Positions 34,009 through 45,912 are shown, numbered from the stretch's first letter. The stretch: 64,000 nucleotides of DNA from Piscicola geometra (GCA_943735955.1 OX030955.1:10619647-10683646), one strand, 5' to 3'. Notes: a model not told the origin generated them from the letters alone. Numbers and translations: made by a program.

Positions 34009-34291
34009 ATTGAAAGTGAGATAAAAGATGCCTTTGAGCCTACATGTTGTACATCCCGCCTGAAATGTCCACCATGTATTTGTTATTTATTTTTGCACTT
34101 AAGTTGCCACCAACCGTCTTGCCGTTGCAACTTGCAAAAAGCTCTATATCGCTGAGAGAATAATACATTCTAAAAGAAAAACAGTTAATTAACTAAAAAT
34201 GAATGCATTACAAAAAATTGCTGATCAACTAACTATCTAATTAACCCGAGCTCTTTTTCGTATAGCAAAAATTGAAAAGAGAAAATAAAAA

Positions 34292-34409
34292 GTCTACGGC
34301 ACCCGGTATTCCCAGGCGGTCACCCATCCAAGTACTAACCGGGCTCGACGTTGCTTAACTTCGGTGATCGGACGAGAACCGGTGCTTTCAACGTGATATG
34401 GCCGTAGAC
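34292..34409 (-). rRNA. 5S rRNA, copy 86
   Basis: Consensus body. 5' flank: gatactttt, gagaca. Confidence 0.97.
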
Positions 34410-34692
34410 ATTGAAAGTGAGATAAAAGATACTTTTGAGCCTACATGTTGTACATCCCGCCTGAAATGTCCACCATGTATTTGTTATTTATTTTTGCACT
34501 TAAGTTGCCACCAACCGTCTTGCCGTTGCAACTTGCAAAAAGCTCCATATCGCTGAGACAATAATACATTCTAAAAGAAAAACAGTTAATTAACGAAAAA
34601 TGAATGCATTACAAAAAATTGCTGATCAACTAACTATCTAATTAACCCGAGCTCTTTTTCGTATAGCAAAAATTGAAAAGAGAAAATAAAAA

Positions 34693-34810
34693 GTCTACGG
34701 CACCCGGTATTCCCAGGCGGTCACCCATCCAAGTACTAACCGGGCTCGACGTTGCTTAACTTCGGTGATCGGACGAGAACCGGTGCTTTCAACGTGATAT
34801 GGCCGTAGAC
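34693..34810 (-). rRNA. 5S rRNA, copy 87
   Basis: Consensus body. 5' flank: gaaaatgag, nine-A tract, seven-T tract; 400-bp unit. Confidence 0.97.
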
Positions 34811-35092
34811 ATTGAAAATGAGATAAAAGATGCTTTTGAGCCTACATGTTGTACATCCCGCCTGAAATGTCCACCATGTATTTGTTATTTATTTTTGCAC
34901 TTAAGTTGCCACCAACCGTCTTGCCGTTGCAACTTGCAAAAAGCTCCATATCGCTGAGAGAATAATACATTCTAAAAAAAAACAGTTAATTAACGAAAAA
35001 TGAATGCATTACAAAAAATTGCTGATCAACTAACTATCTAATTAACCCGAGCTTTTTTTCGTATAGCAAAAATTGAAAAGAGAAAATAAAAA

Positions 35093-35210
35093 GTCTACGG
35101 CACCCGGTATTCCCAGGCGGTCACCCATCCAAGTACTAACCGGGCTCGACGTTGCTTAACTTCGGTGATCGGACGAGAACCGGTGCTTTCAACGTGATAT
35201 GGCCGTAGAC
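35093..35210 (-). rRNA. 5S rRNA, copy 88
   Basis: Consensus body. 5' flank: gagttaaaag (breaks the CTTTTATC box), gatactttt, aaatggctgatcat. Confidence 0.97.
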
Positions 35211-35493
35211 ATTGAAAGTGAGTTAAAAGATACTTTTGAGCCTACATGTTGTACATCCCGCCTGAAATGTCCACCATGTATTTGTTATTTATTTTTGCAC
35301 TTAAGTTGCCACCAACCGTCTTGCCGTTGCAACTTGCAAAAAGCTCCATATCGCTGAGAGAATAATACATTCTAAAAGAAAAACAGTTAATTAACGAAAA
35401 ATGAATGCATTTCAAAAAATGGCTGATCATCTAACTATCTAATTAACCCGAGCTCTTTTTCGTATAGCAAAAATTGAAAAGAGAAAATAAAAA

Positions 35494-35611
35494 GTCTAAG
35501 GCACCCGGTATTCCCAGGCGGTCACCCATCCAAGTACTAACCGGGCTCGACGTGGCTTAACTTCGGTGATCGGACGAGAACCGGTGCTTTCAACGTGATA
35601 TGGCCGTAGAC
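35494..35611 (-). rRNA. 5S rRNA, copy 89 (A58C, G113T)
   Basis: G113T makes a C6-U113 mismatch in helix I. A58C breaks a helix II pair in the A box. 5' flank: ctggc. Confidence 0.9.
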
Positions 35612-35894
35612 ATTGAAAGTGAGATAAAAGATGCTTTTGAGCCTACATGTTGTACATCCCGCCTGAAATGTCCACCATGTATTTGTTATTTATTTTTGCA
35701 CTTAAGTTGCCACCAACCGTCTTGCCGTTGCAACTGGCAAAAAGCTCCATATCGCTGAGAGAATAATACATTCTAAAAGAAAAACAGTTAATTAACGAAA
35801 AATGAATGCATTACAAAAAATTGCTGATCAACTAACTATCTAATTAACCCGAGCTCTTTTTCGTATAGCAAAAATTGAAAAGAGAAAATAAAAA

Positions 35895-36012
35895 GTCTAC
35901 GGCACCCGGTATTCCCAGGCGGTCACCCATCCAAGTACTAACCGGGCTCGACGTTGCTTAACTTCGGTGATCGGACGAGAACCGGTGCTTTCAACGTGAT
36001 ATGGCCGTAGAC
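35895..36012 (-). rRNA. 5S rRNA, copy 90
   Basis: Consensus body. 5' flank: gatgctttt, agctcta. Confidence 0.97.
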
Positions 36013-36295
36013 ATTGAAAGTGAGATAAAAGATGCTTTTGAGCCTACATGTTGTACATCCCGCCTGAAATGTCCACCATGTATTTGTTATTTATTTTTGC
36101 ACTTAAGTTGCCACCAACCGTCTTGCCGTTGCAACTTGCAAAAAGCTCTATATCGCTGAGAGAATAATACATTCTAAAAGAAAAACAGTTAATTAACGAA
36201 AAATGAATGCATTACAAAAAATTGCTGATCAACTAACTATCTAATTAACCCGAGCTCTTTTTCGTATAGCAAAAATTGAAAAGAGAAAATAAAAA

Positions 36296-36413
36296 GTCTA
36301 CGGCACCCGGTATTCCCAGGCGGTCACCCATCCAAGTACTAACCGGGCTCGACGTTGCTTAACTTCGGTGATCGGACGAGAACCGGTGCTTTCAACGTGA
36401 TATGGCCGTAGAC
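36296..36413 (-). rRNA. 5S rRNA, copy 91
   Basis: Consensus body. 5' flank: cttaaattgcc, ten-A tract, seven-T tract. Confidence 0.97.
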
Positions 36414-36696
36414 ATTGAAAGTGAGATAAAAGATGCTTTTGAGCCTACATGTTGTACATCCCGCCTGAAATGTCCACCATGTATTTGTTATTTATTTTTG
36501 CACTTAAATTGCCACCAACCGTCTTGCCGTTGCAACTTGCAAAAAGCTCCATATCGCTGAGAGAATAATACATTCTAAAAAAAAAACAGTTAATTAACGA
36601 AAAATGAATGCATTACAAAAAATTGCTGATCAACTAACTATCTAATTAACCCGAGCTTTTTTTCGTATAGCAAAAATTGAAAAGAGAAAATAAAAA

Positions 36697-36814
36697 GTCT
36701 ACGGCACCCGGTATTCCCAGGCGGTCACCCATCCAAGTACTAACCGGGCTCGACGTTGCTTAACTTCGGTGATCGGACGAGAACCGGTGCTTTCAACGTG
36801 ATATGGCCGTAGAC
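36697..36814 (-). rRNA. 5S rRNA, copy 92
   Basis: Consensus body. 5' flank: gatactttt, ctggc. Confidence 0.97.
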
Positions 36815-37097
36815 ATTGAAAGTGAGATAAAAGATACTTTTGAGCCTACATGTTGTACATCCCGCCTGAAATGTCCACCATGTATTTGTTATTTATTTTT
36901 GCACTTAAGTTGCCACCAACCGTCTTGCCGTTGCAACTGGCAAAAAGCTCCATATCGCTGAGAGAATAATACATTCTAAAAGAAAAACAGTTAATTAACG
37001 AAAAATGAATGCATTACAAAAAATTGCTGATCAACTAACTATCTAATTAACCCGAGCTCTTTTTCGTATAGCAAAAATTGAAAAGAGAAAATAAAAA

Positions 37098-37215
37098 GTC
37101 TACGGCACCCGGTATTCCCAGGCGGTCACCCATCCAAGTACTAACCGGGCTCGACGTTGCTTAACTTCGGTGATCGGACGAGAACCGGTGCTTTCAACGT
37201 GATATGGCCGTAGAC
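37098..37215 (-). rRNA. 5S rRNA, copy 93
   Basis: Consensus body. 5' flank: gatactttt, ctggc, gataaac. Confidence 0.97.
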
Positions 37216-37498
37216 ATTGAAAGTGAGATAAAAGATACTTTTGAGCCTACATGTTGTACATCCCGCCTGAAATGTCCACCATGTATTTGTTATTTATTTT
37301 TGCACTTAAGTTGCCACCAACCGTCTTGCCGTTGCAACTGGCAAAAAGCTCCATATCGCTGAGAGAATAATACATTCTAAAAGAAAAACAGTTAATTAAC
37401 GAAAAATGAATGCATTACAAAAAATTGCTGATAAACTAACTATCTAATTAACCCGAGCTCTTTTTCGTATAGCAAAAATTGAAAAGAGAAAATAAAAA

Positions 37499-37616
37499 GT
37501 CTACGGCACCCGGTATTCCCAGGCGGTCACCCATCCAAGTACTAACCGGGCTCGACGTGGCTTAACTTCGGTGATCGGACGAGAACCGGTGCTTTCAACG
37601 TGATATGGCCGTAGAC
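37499..37616 (-). rRNA. 5S rRNA, copy 94 (A58C)
   Basis: A58C in the A box. 5' flank: gatgctttt, ctggc. Confidence 0.93.
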
Positions 37617-37899
37617 ATTGAAAGTGAGATAAAAGATGCTTTTGAGCCTACATGTTGTACATCCCGCCTGAAATGTCCACCATGTATTTGTTATTTATTT
37701 TTGCACTTAAGTTGCCACCAACCGTCTTGCCGTTGCAACTGGCAAAAAGCTCCATATCGCTGAGAGAATAATACATTCTAAAAGAAAAACAGTTAATTAA
37801 CGAAAAATGAATGCATTACAAAAAATTGCTGATCAACTAACTATCTAATTAACCCGAGCTCTTTTTCGTATAGCAAAAATTGAAAAGAGAAAATAAAAA

Positions 37900-38017
37900 G
37901 TCTACGGCACCCGGTATTCCCAGGCGGTCACCCATCCAAGTACTAACCGGGCTCGACGTTGCTTAACTTCGGTGATCGGACGAGAACCGGTGCTTTCAAC
38001 GTGATATGGCCGTAGAC
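37900..38017 (-). rRNA. 5S rRNA, copy 95
   Basis: Consensus body. 5' flank: gatgccttt, agctcta. Confidence 0.97.
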
Positions 38018-38300
38018 ATTGAAAGTGAGATAAAAGATGCCTTTGAGCCTACATGTTGTACATCCCGCCTGAAATGTCCACCATGTATTTGTTATTTATT
38101 TTTGCACTTAAGTTGCCACCAACCGTCTTGCCGTTGCAACTTGCAAAAAGCTCTATATCGCTGAGAGAATAATACATTCTAAAAGAAAAACAGTTAATTA
38201 ACGAAAAATGAATGCATTACAAAAAATTGCTGATCAACTAACTATCTAATTAACCCGAGCTCTTTTTCGTATAGCAAAAATTGAAAAGAGAAAATAAAAA

Positions 38301-38418
38301 GTCTACGGCACCCGGTATTCCCAGGCGGTCACCCATCCAAGTACTAACCGGGCTCGACGTTGCTTAACTTCGGTGATCGGACGAGAACCGGTGCTTTCAA
38401 CGTGATATGGCCGTAGAC
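38301..38418 (-). rRNA. 5S rRNA, copy 96
   Basis: Consensus body. 5' flank: cttaaattgcc, ten-A tract, seven-T tract. Confidence 0.97.
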
Positions 38419-38701
38419 ATTGAAAGTGAGATAAAAGATGCTTTTGAGCCTACATGTTGTACATCCCGCCTGAAATGTCCACCATGTATTTGTTATTTAT
38501 TTTTGCACTTAAATTGCCACCAACCGTCTTGCCGTTGCAACTTGCAAAAAGCTCCATATCGCTGAGAGAATAATACATTCTAAAAAAAAAACAGTTAATT
38601 AACGAAAAATGAATGCATTACAAAAAATTGCTGATCAACTAACTATCTAATTAACCCGAGCTTTTTTTCGTATAGCAAAAATTGAAAAGAGAAAATAAAA
38701 A

Positions 38702-38819
38702 GTCTACGGCACCCGGTATTCCCAGGCGGTCACCCATCCAAGTACTAACCGGGCTCGACGTTGCTTAACTTCGGTGATCGGACGAGAACCGGTGCTTTCA
38801 ACGTGATATGGCCGTAGAC
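38702..38819 (-). rRNA. 5S rRNA, copy 97
   Basis: Consensus body. 5' flank: gatactttt, ctggc, and a unique tatagaaaa. Confidence 0.97.
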
Positions 38820-39102
38820 ATTGAAAGTGAGATAAAAGATACTTTTGAGCCTACATGTTGTACATCCCGCCTGAAATGTCCACCATGTATTTGTTATTTA
38901 TTTTTGCACTTAAGTTGCCACCAACCGTCTTGCCGTTGCAACTGGCAAAAAGCTCCATATCGCTGAGAGAATAATACATTCTAAAAGAAAAACAGTTAAT
39001 TAACGAAAAATGAATGCATTACAAAAAATTGCTGATCAACTAACTATCTAATTAACCCGAGCTCTTTTTCGTATAGAAAAAATTGAAAAGAGAAAATAAA
39101 AA

Positions 39103-39220
39103 GTCTACGGCACCCGGTATTCCCAGGCGGTCACCCATCCAAGTACTAACCGGGCTCGACGTGGCTTAACTTCGGTGATCGGACGAGAACCGGTGCTTTC
39201 AACGTGATATGGCCGTAGAC
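39103..39220 (-). rRNA. 5S rRNA, copy 98 (A58C)
   Basis: A58C. 5' flank: gatgctttt, ctggc. Confidence 0.93.
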
Positions 39221-39503
39221 ATTGAAAGTGAGATAAAAGATGCTTTTGAGCCTACATGTTGTACATCCCGCCTGAAATGTCCACCATGTATTTGTTATTT
39301 ATTTTTGCACTTAAGTTGCCACCAACCGTCTTGCCGTTGCAACTGGCAAAAAGCTCCATATCGCTGAGAGAATAATACATTCTAAAAGAAAAACAGTTAA
39401 TTAACGAAAAATGAATGCATTACAAAAAATTGCTGATCAACTAACTATCTAATTAACCCGAGCTCTTTTTCGTATAGCAAAAATTGAAAAGAGAAAATAA
39501 AAA

Positions 39504-39621
39504 GTCTACGGCACCCGGTATTCCCAGGCGGTCACCCATCCAAGTACTAACCGGGCTCGACGTTGCTTAACTTCGGTGATCGGACGAGAACCGGTGCTTT
39601 CAACGTGATATGGCCGTAGAC
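39504..39621 (-). rRNA. 5S rRNA, copy 99
   Basis: Consensus body. 5' flank: gatactttt, ctggc, gataaac. Confidence 0.97.
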
Positions 39622-39904
39622 ATTGAAAGTGAGATAAAAGATACTTTTGAGCCTACATGTTGTACATCCCGCCTGAAATGTCCACCATGTATTTGTTATT
39701 TATTTTTGCACTTAAGTTGCCACCAACCGTCTTGCCGTTGCAACTGGCAAAAAGCTCCATATCGCTGAGAGAATAATACATTCTAAAAGAAAAACAGTTA
39801 ATTAACGAAAAATGAATGCATTACAAAAAATTGCTGATAAACTAACTATCTAATTAACCCGAGCTCTTTTTCGTATAGCAAAAATTGAAAAGAGAAAATA
39901 AAAA

Positions 39905-40022
39905 GTCTACGGCACCCGGTATTCCCAGGCGGTCACCCATCCAAGTACTAACCGGGCTCGACGTGGCTTAACTTCGGTGATCGGACGAGAACCGGTGCTT
40001 TCAACGTGATATGGCCGTAGAC
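39905..40022 (-). rRNA. 5S rRNA, copy 100 (A58C)
   Basis: A58C; counterpart of copy 94 at 2406 bp. 5' flank: ctggc. Confidence 0.93.
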
Positions 40023-40305
40023 ATTGAAAGTGAGATAAAAGATGCTTTTGAGCCTACATGTTGTACATCCCGCCTGAAATGTCCACCATGTATTTGTTAT
40101 TTATTTTTGCACTTAAGTTGCCACCAACCGTCTTGCCGTTGCAACTGGCAAAAAGCTCCATATCGCTGAGAGAATAATACATTCTAAAAGAAAAACAGTT
40201 AATTAACGAAAAATGAATGCATTACAAAAAATTGCTGATCAACTAACTATCTAATTAACCCGAGCTCTTTTTCGTATAGCAAAAATTGAAAAGAGAAAAT
40301 AAAAA

Positions 40306-40423
40306 GTCTACGGCACCCGGTATTCCCAGGCGGTCACCCATCCAAGTACTAACCGGGCTCGACGTTGCTTAACTTCGGTGATCGGACGAGAACCGGTGCT
40401 TTCAACGTGATATGGCCGTAGAC
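40306..40423 (-). rRNA. 5S rRNA, copy 101
   Basis: Consensus body. 5' flank: gatgccttt, agctcta. Confidence 0.97.
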
Positions 40424-40706
40424 ATTGAAAGTGAGATAAAAGATGCCTTTGAGCCTACATGTTGTACATCCCGCCTGAAATGTCCACCATGTATTTGTTA
40501 TTTATTTTTGCACTTAAGTTGCCACCAACCGTCTTGCCGTTGCAACTTGCAAAAAGCTCTATATCGCTGAGAGAATAATACATTCTAAAAGAAAAACAGT
40601 TAATTAACGAAAAATGAATGCATTACAAAAAATTGCTGATCAACTAACTATCTAATTAACCCGAGCTCTTTTTCGTATAGCAAAAATTGAAAAGAGAAAA
40701 TAAAAA

Positions 40707-40824
40707 GTCTACGGCACCCGGTATTCCCAGGCGGTCACCCATCCAAGTACTAACCGGGCTCGACGTTGCTTAACTTCGGTGATCGGACGAGAACCGGTGC
40801 TTTCAACGTGATATGGCCGTAGAC
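40707..40824 (-). rRNA. 5S rRNA, copy 102
   Basis: Consensus body. 5' flank: gatgctttt, gagaca. Confidence 0.97.
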
Positions 40825-41107
40825 ATTGAAAGTGAGATAAAAGATGCTTTTGAGCCTACATGTTGTACATCCCGCCTGAAATGTCCACCATGTATTTGTT
40901 ATTTATTTTTGCACTTAAGTTGCCACCAACCGTCTTGCCGTTGCAACTTGCAAAAAGCTCCATATCGCTGAGACAATAATACATTCTAAAAGAAAAACAG
41001 TTAATTAACGAAAAATGAATGCATTACAAAAAATTGCTGATCAACTAACTATCTAATTAACCCGAGCTCTTTTTCGTATAGCAAAAATTGAAAAGAGAAA
41101 ATAAAAA

Positions 41108-41225
41108 GTCTACGGCACCCGGTATTCCCAGGCGGTCACCCATCCAAGTACTAACCGGGCTCGACGTTGCTTAACTTCGGTGATCGGACGAGAACCGGTG
41201 CTTTCAACGTGATATGGCCGTAGAC
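41108..41225 (-). rRNA. 5S rRNA, copy 103
   Basis: Consensus body. 5' flank: gatgctttt, A-type, gagaga. Confidence 0.97.
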
Positions 41226-41508
41226 ATTGAAAGTGAGATAAAAGATGCTTTTGAGCCTACATGTTGTACATCCCGCCTGAAATGTCCACCATGTATTTGT
41301 TATTTATTTTTGCACTTAAGTTGCCACCAACCGTCTTGCCGTTGCAACTTGCAAAAAGCTCCATATCGCTGAGAGAATAATACATTCTAAAAGAAAAACA
41401 GTTAATTAACGAAAAATGAATGCATTACAAAAAATTGCTGATCAACTAACTATCTAATTAACCCGAGCTCTTTTTCGTATAGCAAAAATTGAAAAGAGAA
41501 AATAAAAA

Positions 41509-41626
41509 GTCTACGGCACCCGGTATTCCCAGGCGGTCACCCATCCAAGTACTAACCGGGCTCGACGTTGCTTAACTTCGGTGATCGGACGAGAACCGGT
41601 GCTTTCAACGTGATATGGCCGTAGAC
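41509..41626 (-). rRNA. 5S rRNA, copy 104
   Basis: Consensus body. 5' flank: GA deletion combined with gagaca and cattacaaa, a mix not seen in the left half. Confidence 0.97.
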
Positions 41627-41907
41627 ATTAAGTGAGATAAAAGATGCTTTTGAGCCTACATGTTGTACATCCCGCCTGAAATGTCCACCATGTATTTGTT
41701 ATTTATTTTTGCACTTAAGTTGCCACCAACCGTCTTGCCGTTGCAACTTGCAAAAAGCTCCATATCGCTGAGACAATAATACATTCTAAAAGAAAAACAG
41801 TTAATTAACGAAAAATGAATGCATTACAAAAAATTGCTGATCAACTAACTATCTAATTAACCCGAGCTCTTTTTCGTATAGCAAAAATTGAAAAGAGAAA
41901 ATAAAAA

Positions 41908-42025
41908 GTCTACGGCACCCGGTATTCCCAGGCGGTCACCCATCCAAGTACTAACCGGGCTCGACGTTGCTTAACTTCGGTGATCGGACGAGAACCGGTG
42001 CTTTCAACGTGATATGGCCGTAGAC
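41908..42025 (-). rRNA. 5S rRNA, copy 105
   Basis: Consensus body. 5' flank: gaaaatgag, ten-A tract, seven-T tract. Confidence 0.97.
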
Positions 42026-42308
42026 ATTGAAAATGAGATAAAAGATGCTTTTGAGCCTACATGTTGTACATCCCGCCTGAAATGTCCACCATGTATTTGT
42101 TATTTATTTTTGCACTTAAGTTGCCACCAACCGTCTTGCCGTTGCAACTTGCAAAAAGCTCCATATCGCTGAGAGAATAATACATTCTAAAAAAAAAACA
42201 GTTAATTAACGAAAAATGAATGCATTACAAAAAATTGCTGATCAACTAACTATCTAATTAACCCGAGCTTTTTTTCGTATAGCAAAAATTGAAAAGAGAA
42301 AATAAAAA

Positions 42309-42426
42309 GTCTACGGCACCCGGTATTCCCAGGCGGTCACCCATCCAAGTACTAACCGGGCTCGACGTTGCTTAACTTCGGTGATCGGACGAGAACCGGT
42401 GCTTTCAACGTGATATGGCCGTAGAC
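42309..42426 (-). rRNA. 5S rRNA, copy 106
   Basis: Consensus body. 5' flank: gatgctttt, A-type, gagaga. Confidence 0.97.
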
Positions 42427-42709
42427 ATTGAAAGTGAGATAAAAGATGCTTTTGAGCCTACATGTTGTACATCCCGCCTGAAATGTCCACCATGTATTTG
42501 TTATTTATTTTTGCACTTAAGTTGCCACCAACCGTCTTGCCGTTGCAACTTGCAAAAAGCTCCATATCGCTGAGAGAATAATACATTCTAAAAGAAAAAC
42601 AGTTAATTAACGAAAAATGAATGCATTACAAAAAATTGCTGATCAACTAACTATCTAATTAACCCGAGCTCTTTTTCGTATAGCAAAAATTGAAAAGAGA
42701 AAATAAAAA

Positions 42710-42827
42710 GTCTACGGCACCCGGTATTCCCAGGCGGTCACCCATCCAAGTACTAACCGGGCTCGACGTTGCTTAACTTCGGTGATCGGACGAGAACCGG
42801 TGCTTTCAACGTGATATGGCCGTAGAC
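42710..42827 (-). rRNA. 5S rRNA, copy 107
   Basis: Consensus body. 5' flank: GA deletion, catttcaaa. Confidence 0.97.
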
Positions 42828-43108
42828 ATTAAGTGAGATAAAAGATGCTTTTGAGCCTACATGTTGTACATCCCGCCTGAAATGTCCACCATGTATTTGT
42901 TATTTATTTTTGCACTTAAGTTGCCACCAACCGTCTTGCCGTTGCAACTTGCAAAAAGCTCCATATCGCTGAGAGAATAATACATTCTAAAAGAAAAACA
43001 GTTAATTAACGAAAAATGAATGCATTTCAAAAAATTGCTGATCAACTAACTATCTAATTAACCCGAGCTCTTTTTCGTATAGCAAAAATTGAAAAGAGAA
43101 AATAAAAA

Positions 43109-43226
43109 GTCTACGGCACCCGGTATTCCCAGGCGGTCACCCATCCAAGTACTAACCGGGCTCGACGTTGCTTAACTTCGGTGATCGGACGAGAACCGGT
43201 GCTTTCAACGTGATATGGCCGTAGAC
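43109..43226 (-). rRNA. 5S rRNA, copy 108
   Basis: Consensus body. 5' flank: GA deletion, catttcaaa. Confidence 0.97.
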
Positions 43227-43507
43227 ATTAAGTGAGATAAAAGATGCTTTTGAGCCTACATGTTGTACATCCCGCCTGAAATGTCCACCATGTATTTGTT
43301 ATTTATTTTTGCACTTAAGTTGCCACCAACCGTCTTGCCGTTGCAACTTGCAAAAAGCTCCATATCGCTGAGAGAATAATACATTCTAAAAGAAAAACAG
43401 TTAATTAACGAAAAATGAATGCATTTCAAAAAATTGCTGATCAACTAACTATCTAATTAACCCGAGCTCTTTTTCGTATAGCAAAAATTGAAAAGAGAAA
43501 ATAAAAA

Positions 43508-43625
43508 GTCTACGGCACCCGGTATTCCCAGGCGGTCACCCATCCAAGTACTAACCGGGCTCGACGTTGCTTAACTTCGGTGATCGGACGAGAACCGGTG
43601 CTTTCAACGTAATATGGCCGTAGAC
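43508..43625 (-). rRNA. 5S rRNA, copy 109 (C15T)
   Basis: C15T, as in distant copy 52. 5' flank: nine-A tract, seven-T tract; 400-bp unit. Confidence 0.94.
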
Positions 43626-43907
43626 ATTGAAAGTGAGATAAAAGATGCTTTTGAGCCTACATGTTGTACATCCCGCCTGAAATGTCCACCATGTATTTGT
43701 TATTTATTTTTGCACTTAAGTTGCCACCAACCGTCTTGCCGTTGCAACTTGCAAAAAGCTCCATATCGCTGAGAGAATAATACATTCTAAAAAAAAACAG
43801 TTAATTAACGAAAAATGAATGCATTACAAAAAATTGCTGATCAACTAACTATCTAATTAACCCGAGCTTTTTTTCGTATAGCAAAAATTGAAAAGAGAAA
43901 ATAAAAA

Positions 43908-44025
43908 GTCTACGGCACCCGGTATTCCCAGGCGGTCACCCATCCAAGTACTAACCGGGCTCGACGTTGCTTAACTTCGGTGATCGGACGAGAACCGGTG
44001 CTTTCAACGTGATATGGCCGTAGAC
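43908..44025 (-). rRNA. 5S rRNA, copy 110
   Basis: Consensus body. 5' flank: gatgccttt, ccgtttttccg, aaatggctgatcat. Confidence 0.97.
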
Positions 44026-44308
44026 ATTGAAAGTGAGATAAAAGATGCCTTTGAGCCTACATGTTGTACATCCCGCCTGAAATGTCCACCATGTATTTGT
44101 TATTTATTTTTGCACTTAAGTTGCCACCAACCGTTTTTCCGTTGCAACTTGCAAAAAGCTCCATATCGCTGAGAGAATAATACATTCTAAAAGAAAAACA
44201 GTTAATTAACGAAAAATGAATGCATTTCAAAAAATGGCTGATCATCTAACTATCTAATTAACCCGAGCTCTTTTTCGTATAGCAAAAATTGAAAAGAGAA
44301 AATAAAAA

Positions 44309-44426
44309 GTCTACGGCACCCGGTATTCCCAGGCGGTCACCCATCCAAGTACTAACCGGGCTCGACGTGGCTTAACTTCGGTGATCGGACGAGAACCGGT
44401 GCTTTCAACGTGATATGGCCGTAGAC
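44309..44426 (-). rRNA. 5S rRNA, copy 111 (A58C)
   Basis: A58C. 5' flank: gatgctttt, catttcaaa. Confidence 0.93.
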
Positions 44427-44709
44427 ATTGAAAGTGAGATAAAAGATGCTTTTGAGCCTACATGTTGTACATCCCGCCTGAAATGTCCACCATGTATTTG
44501 TTATTTATTTTTGCACTTAAGTTGCCACCAACCGTCTTGCCGTTGCAACTTGCAAAAAGCTCCATATCGCTGAGAGAATAATACATTCTAAAAGAAAAAC
44601 AGTTAATTAACGAAAAATGAATGCATTTCAAAAAATTGCTGATCAACTAACTATCTAATTAACCCGAGCTCTTTTTCGTATAGCAAAAATTGAAAAGAGA
44701 AAATAAAAA

Positions 44710-44827
44710 GTCTACGGCACCCGGTATTCCCAGGCGGTCACCCATCCAAGTACTAACCGGGCTCGACGTTGCTTAACTTCGGTGATCGGACGAGAACCGG
44801 TGCTTTCAACGTAATATGGCCGTAGAC
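44710..44827 (-). rRNA. 5S rRNA, copy 112 (C15T)
   Basis: C15T wobble. 5' flank: ten-A tract, aaatggctgatcat. Confidence 0.94.
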
Positions 44828-45110
44828 ATTGAAAGTGAGATAAAAGATGCTTTTGAGCCTACATGTTGTACATCCCGCCTGAAATGTCCACCATGTATTT
44901 GTTATTTATTTTTGCACTTAAGTTGCCACCAACCGTCTTGCCGTTGCAACTTGCAAAAAGCTCCATATCGCTGAGAGAATAATACATTCTAAAAAAAAAA
45001 CAGTTAATTAACGAAAAATGAATGCATTTCAAAAAATGGCTGATCATCTAACTATCTAATTAACCCGAGCTCTTTTTCGTATAGCAAAAATTGAAAAGAG
45101 AAAATAAAAA

Positions 45111-45228
45111 GTCTACGGCACCCAGTATTCCCAGGCGGTCACCCATCCAAGTACTAACCGGGCTCGACGTGGCTTAACTTCGGTGATCGGACGAGAACCG
45201 GTGCTTTCAACGTGATATGGCCGTAGAC
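45111..45228 (-). rRNA. 5S rRNA, copy 113 (A58C, C105T)
   Basis: A58C plus C105T, which gives a G70-U105 wobble in helix V. 5' flank: cactaaccg, ctggc. Confidence 0.92.
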
Positions 45229-45511
45229 ATTGAAAGTGAGATAAAAGATGCTTTTGAGCCTACATGTTGTACATCCCGCCTGAAATGTCCACCATGTATT
45301 TGTTATTTATTTTTGCACTTAAGTTGCCACTAACCGTCTTGCCGTTGCAACTGGCAAAAAGCTCCATATCGCTGAGAGAATAATACATTCTAAAAGAAAA
45401 ACAGTTAATTAACGAAAAATGAATGCATTACAAAAAATTGCTGATCAACTAACTATCTAATTAACCCGAGCTCTTTTTCGTATAGCAAAAATTGAAAAGA
45501 GAAAATAAAAA

Positions 45512-45629
45512 GTCTACGGCACCCGGTATTCCCAGGCGGTCACCCATCCAAGTACTAACCGGGCTCGACGTTGCTTAACTTCGGTGATCGGACGAGAACC
45601 GGTGCTTTCAACGTGATATGGCCGTAGAC
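45512..45629 (-). rRNA. 5S rRNA, copy 114
   Basis: Consensus body. 5' flank: gatgccttt, agctcta. Confidence 0.97.
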
Positions 45630-45912
45630 ATTGAAAGTGAGATAAAAGATGCCTTTGAGCCTACATGTTGTACATCCCGCCTGAAATGTCCACCATGTAT
45701 TTGTTATTTATTTTTGCACTTAAGTTGCCACCAACCGTCTTGCCGTTGCAACTTGCAAAAAGCTCTATATCGCTGAGAGAATAATACATTCTAAAAGAAA
45801 AACAGTTAATTAACGAAAAATGAATGCATTACAAAAAATTGCTGATCAACTAACTATCTAATTAACCCGAGCTCTTTTTCGTATAGCAAAAATTGAAAAG
45901 AGAAAATAAAAA

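Larger units (their letters stand above)
25870..35611 (-). repeat. Overlapping duplications at 4010 and 5614 bp
   Basis: Copies 65-68 match 75-78 at an offset of 4010 bp, including gene variants C92T (66, 76) and G93A+A58C (67, 77). Copies 68-74 match 82-88 at 5614 bp, including the aatgttttt insertion, gaaaatgag, the nine-A tract and taactaaaa flanks. The two events share copy 68, so they overlap. Confidence 0.8.
36296..40824 (-). repeat. Duplications at 2005 and 2406 bp
   Basis: Copies 91-92 match 96-97 at 2005 bp (cttaaattgcc, ten-A tract, then gatactttt with ctggc). Copies 93-95 match 99-101 at 2406 bp (gataaac, A58C in 94 and 100, then agctcta). Confidence 0.8.
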
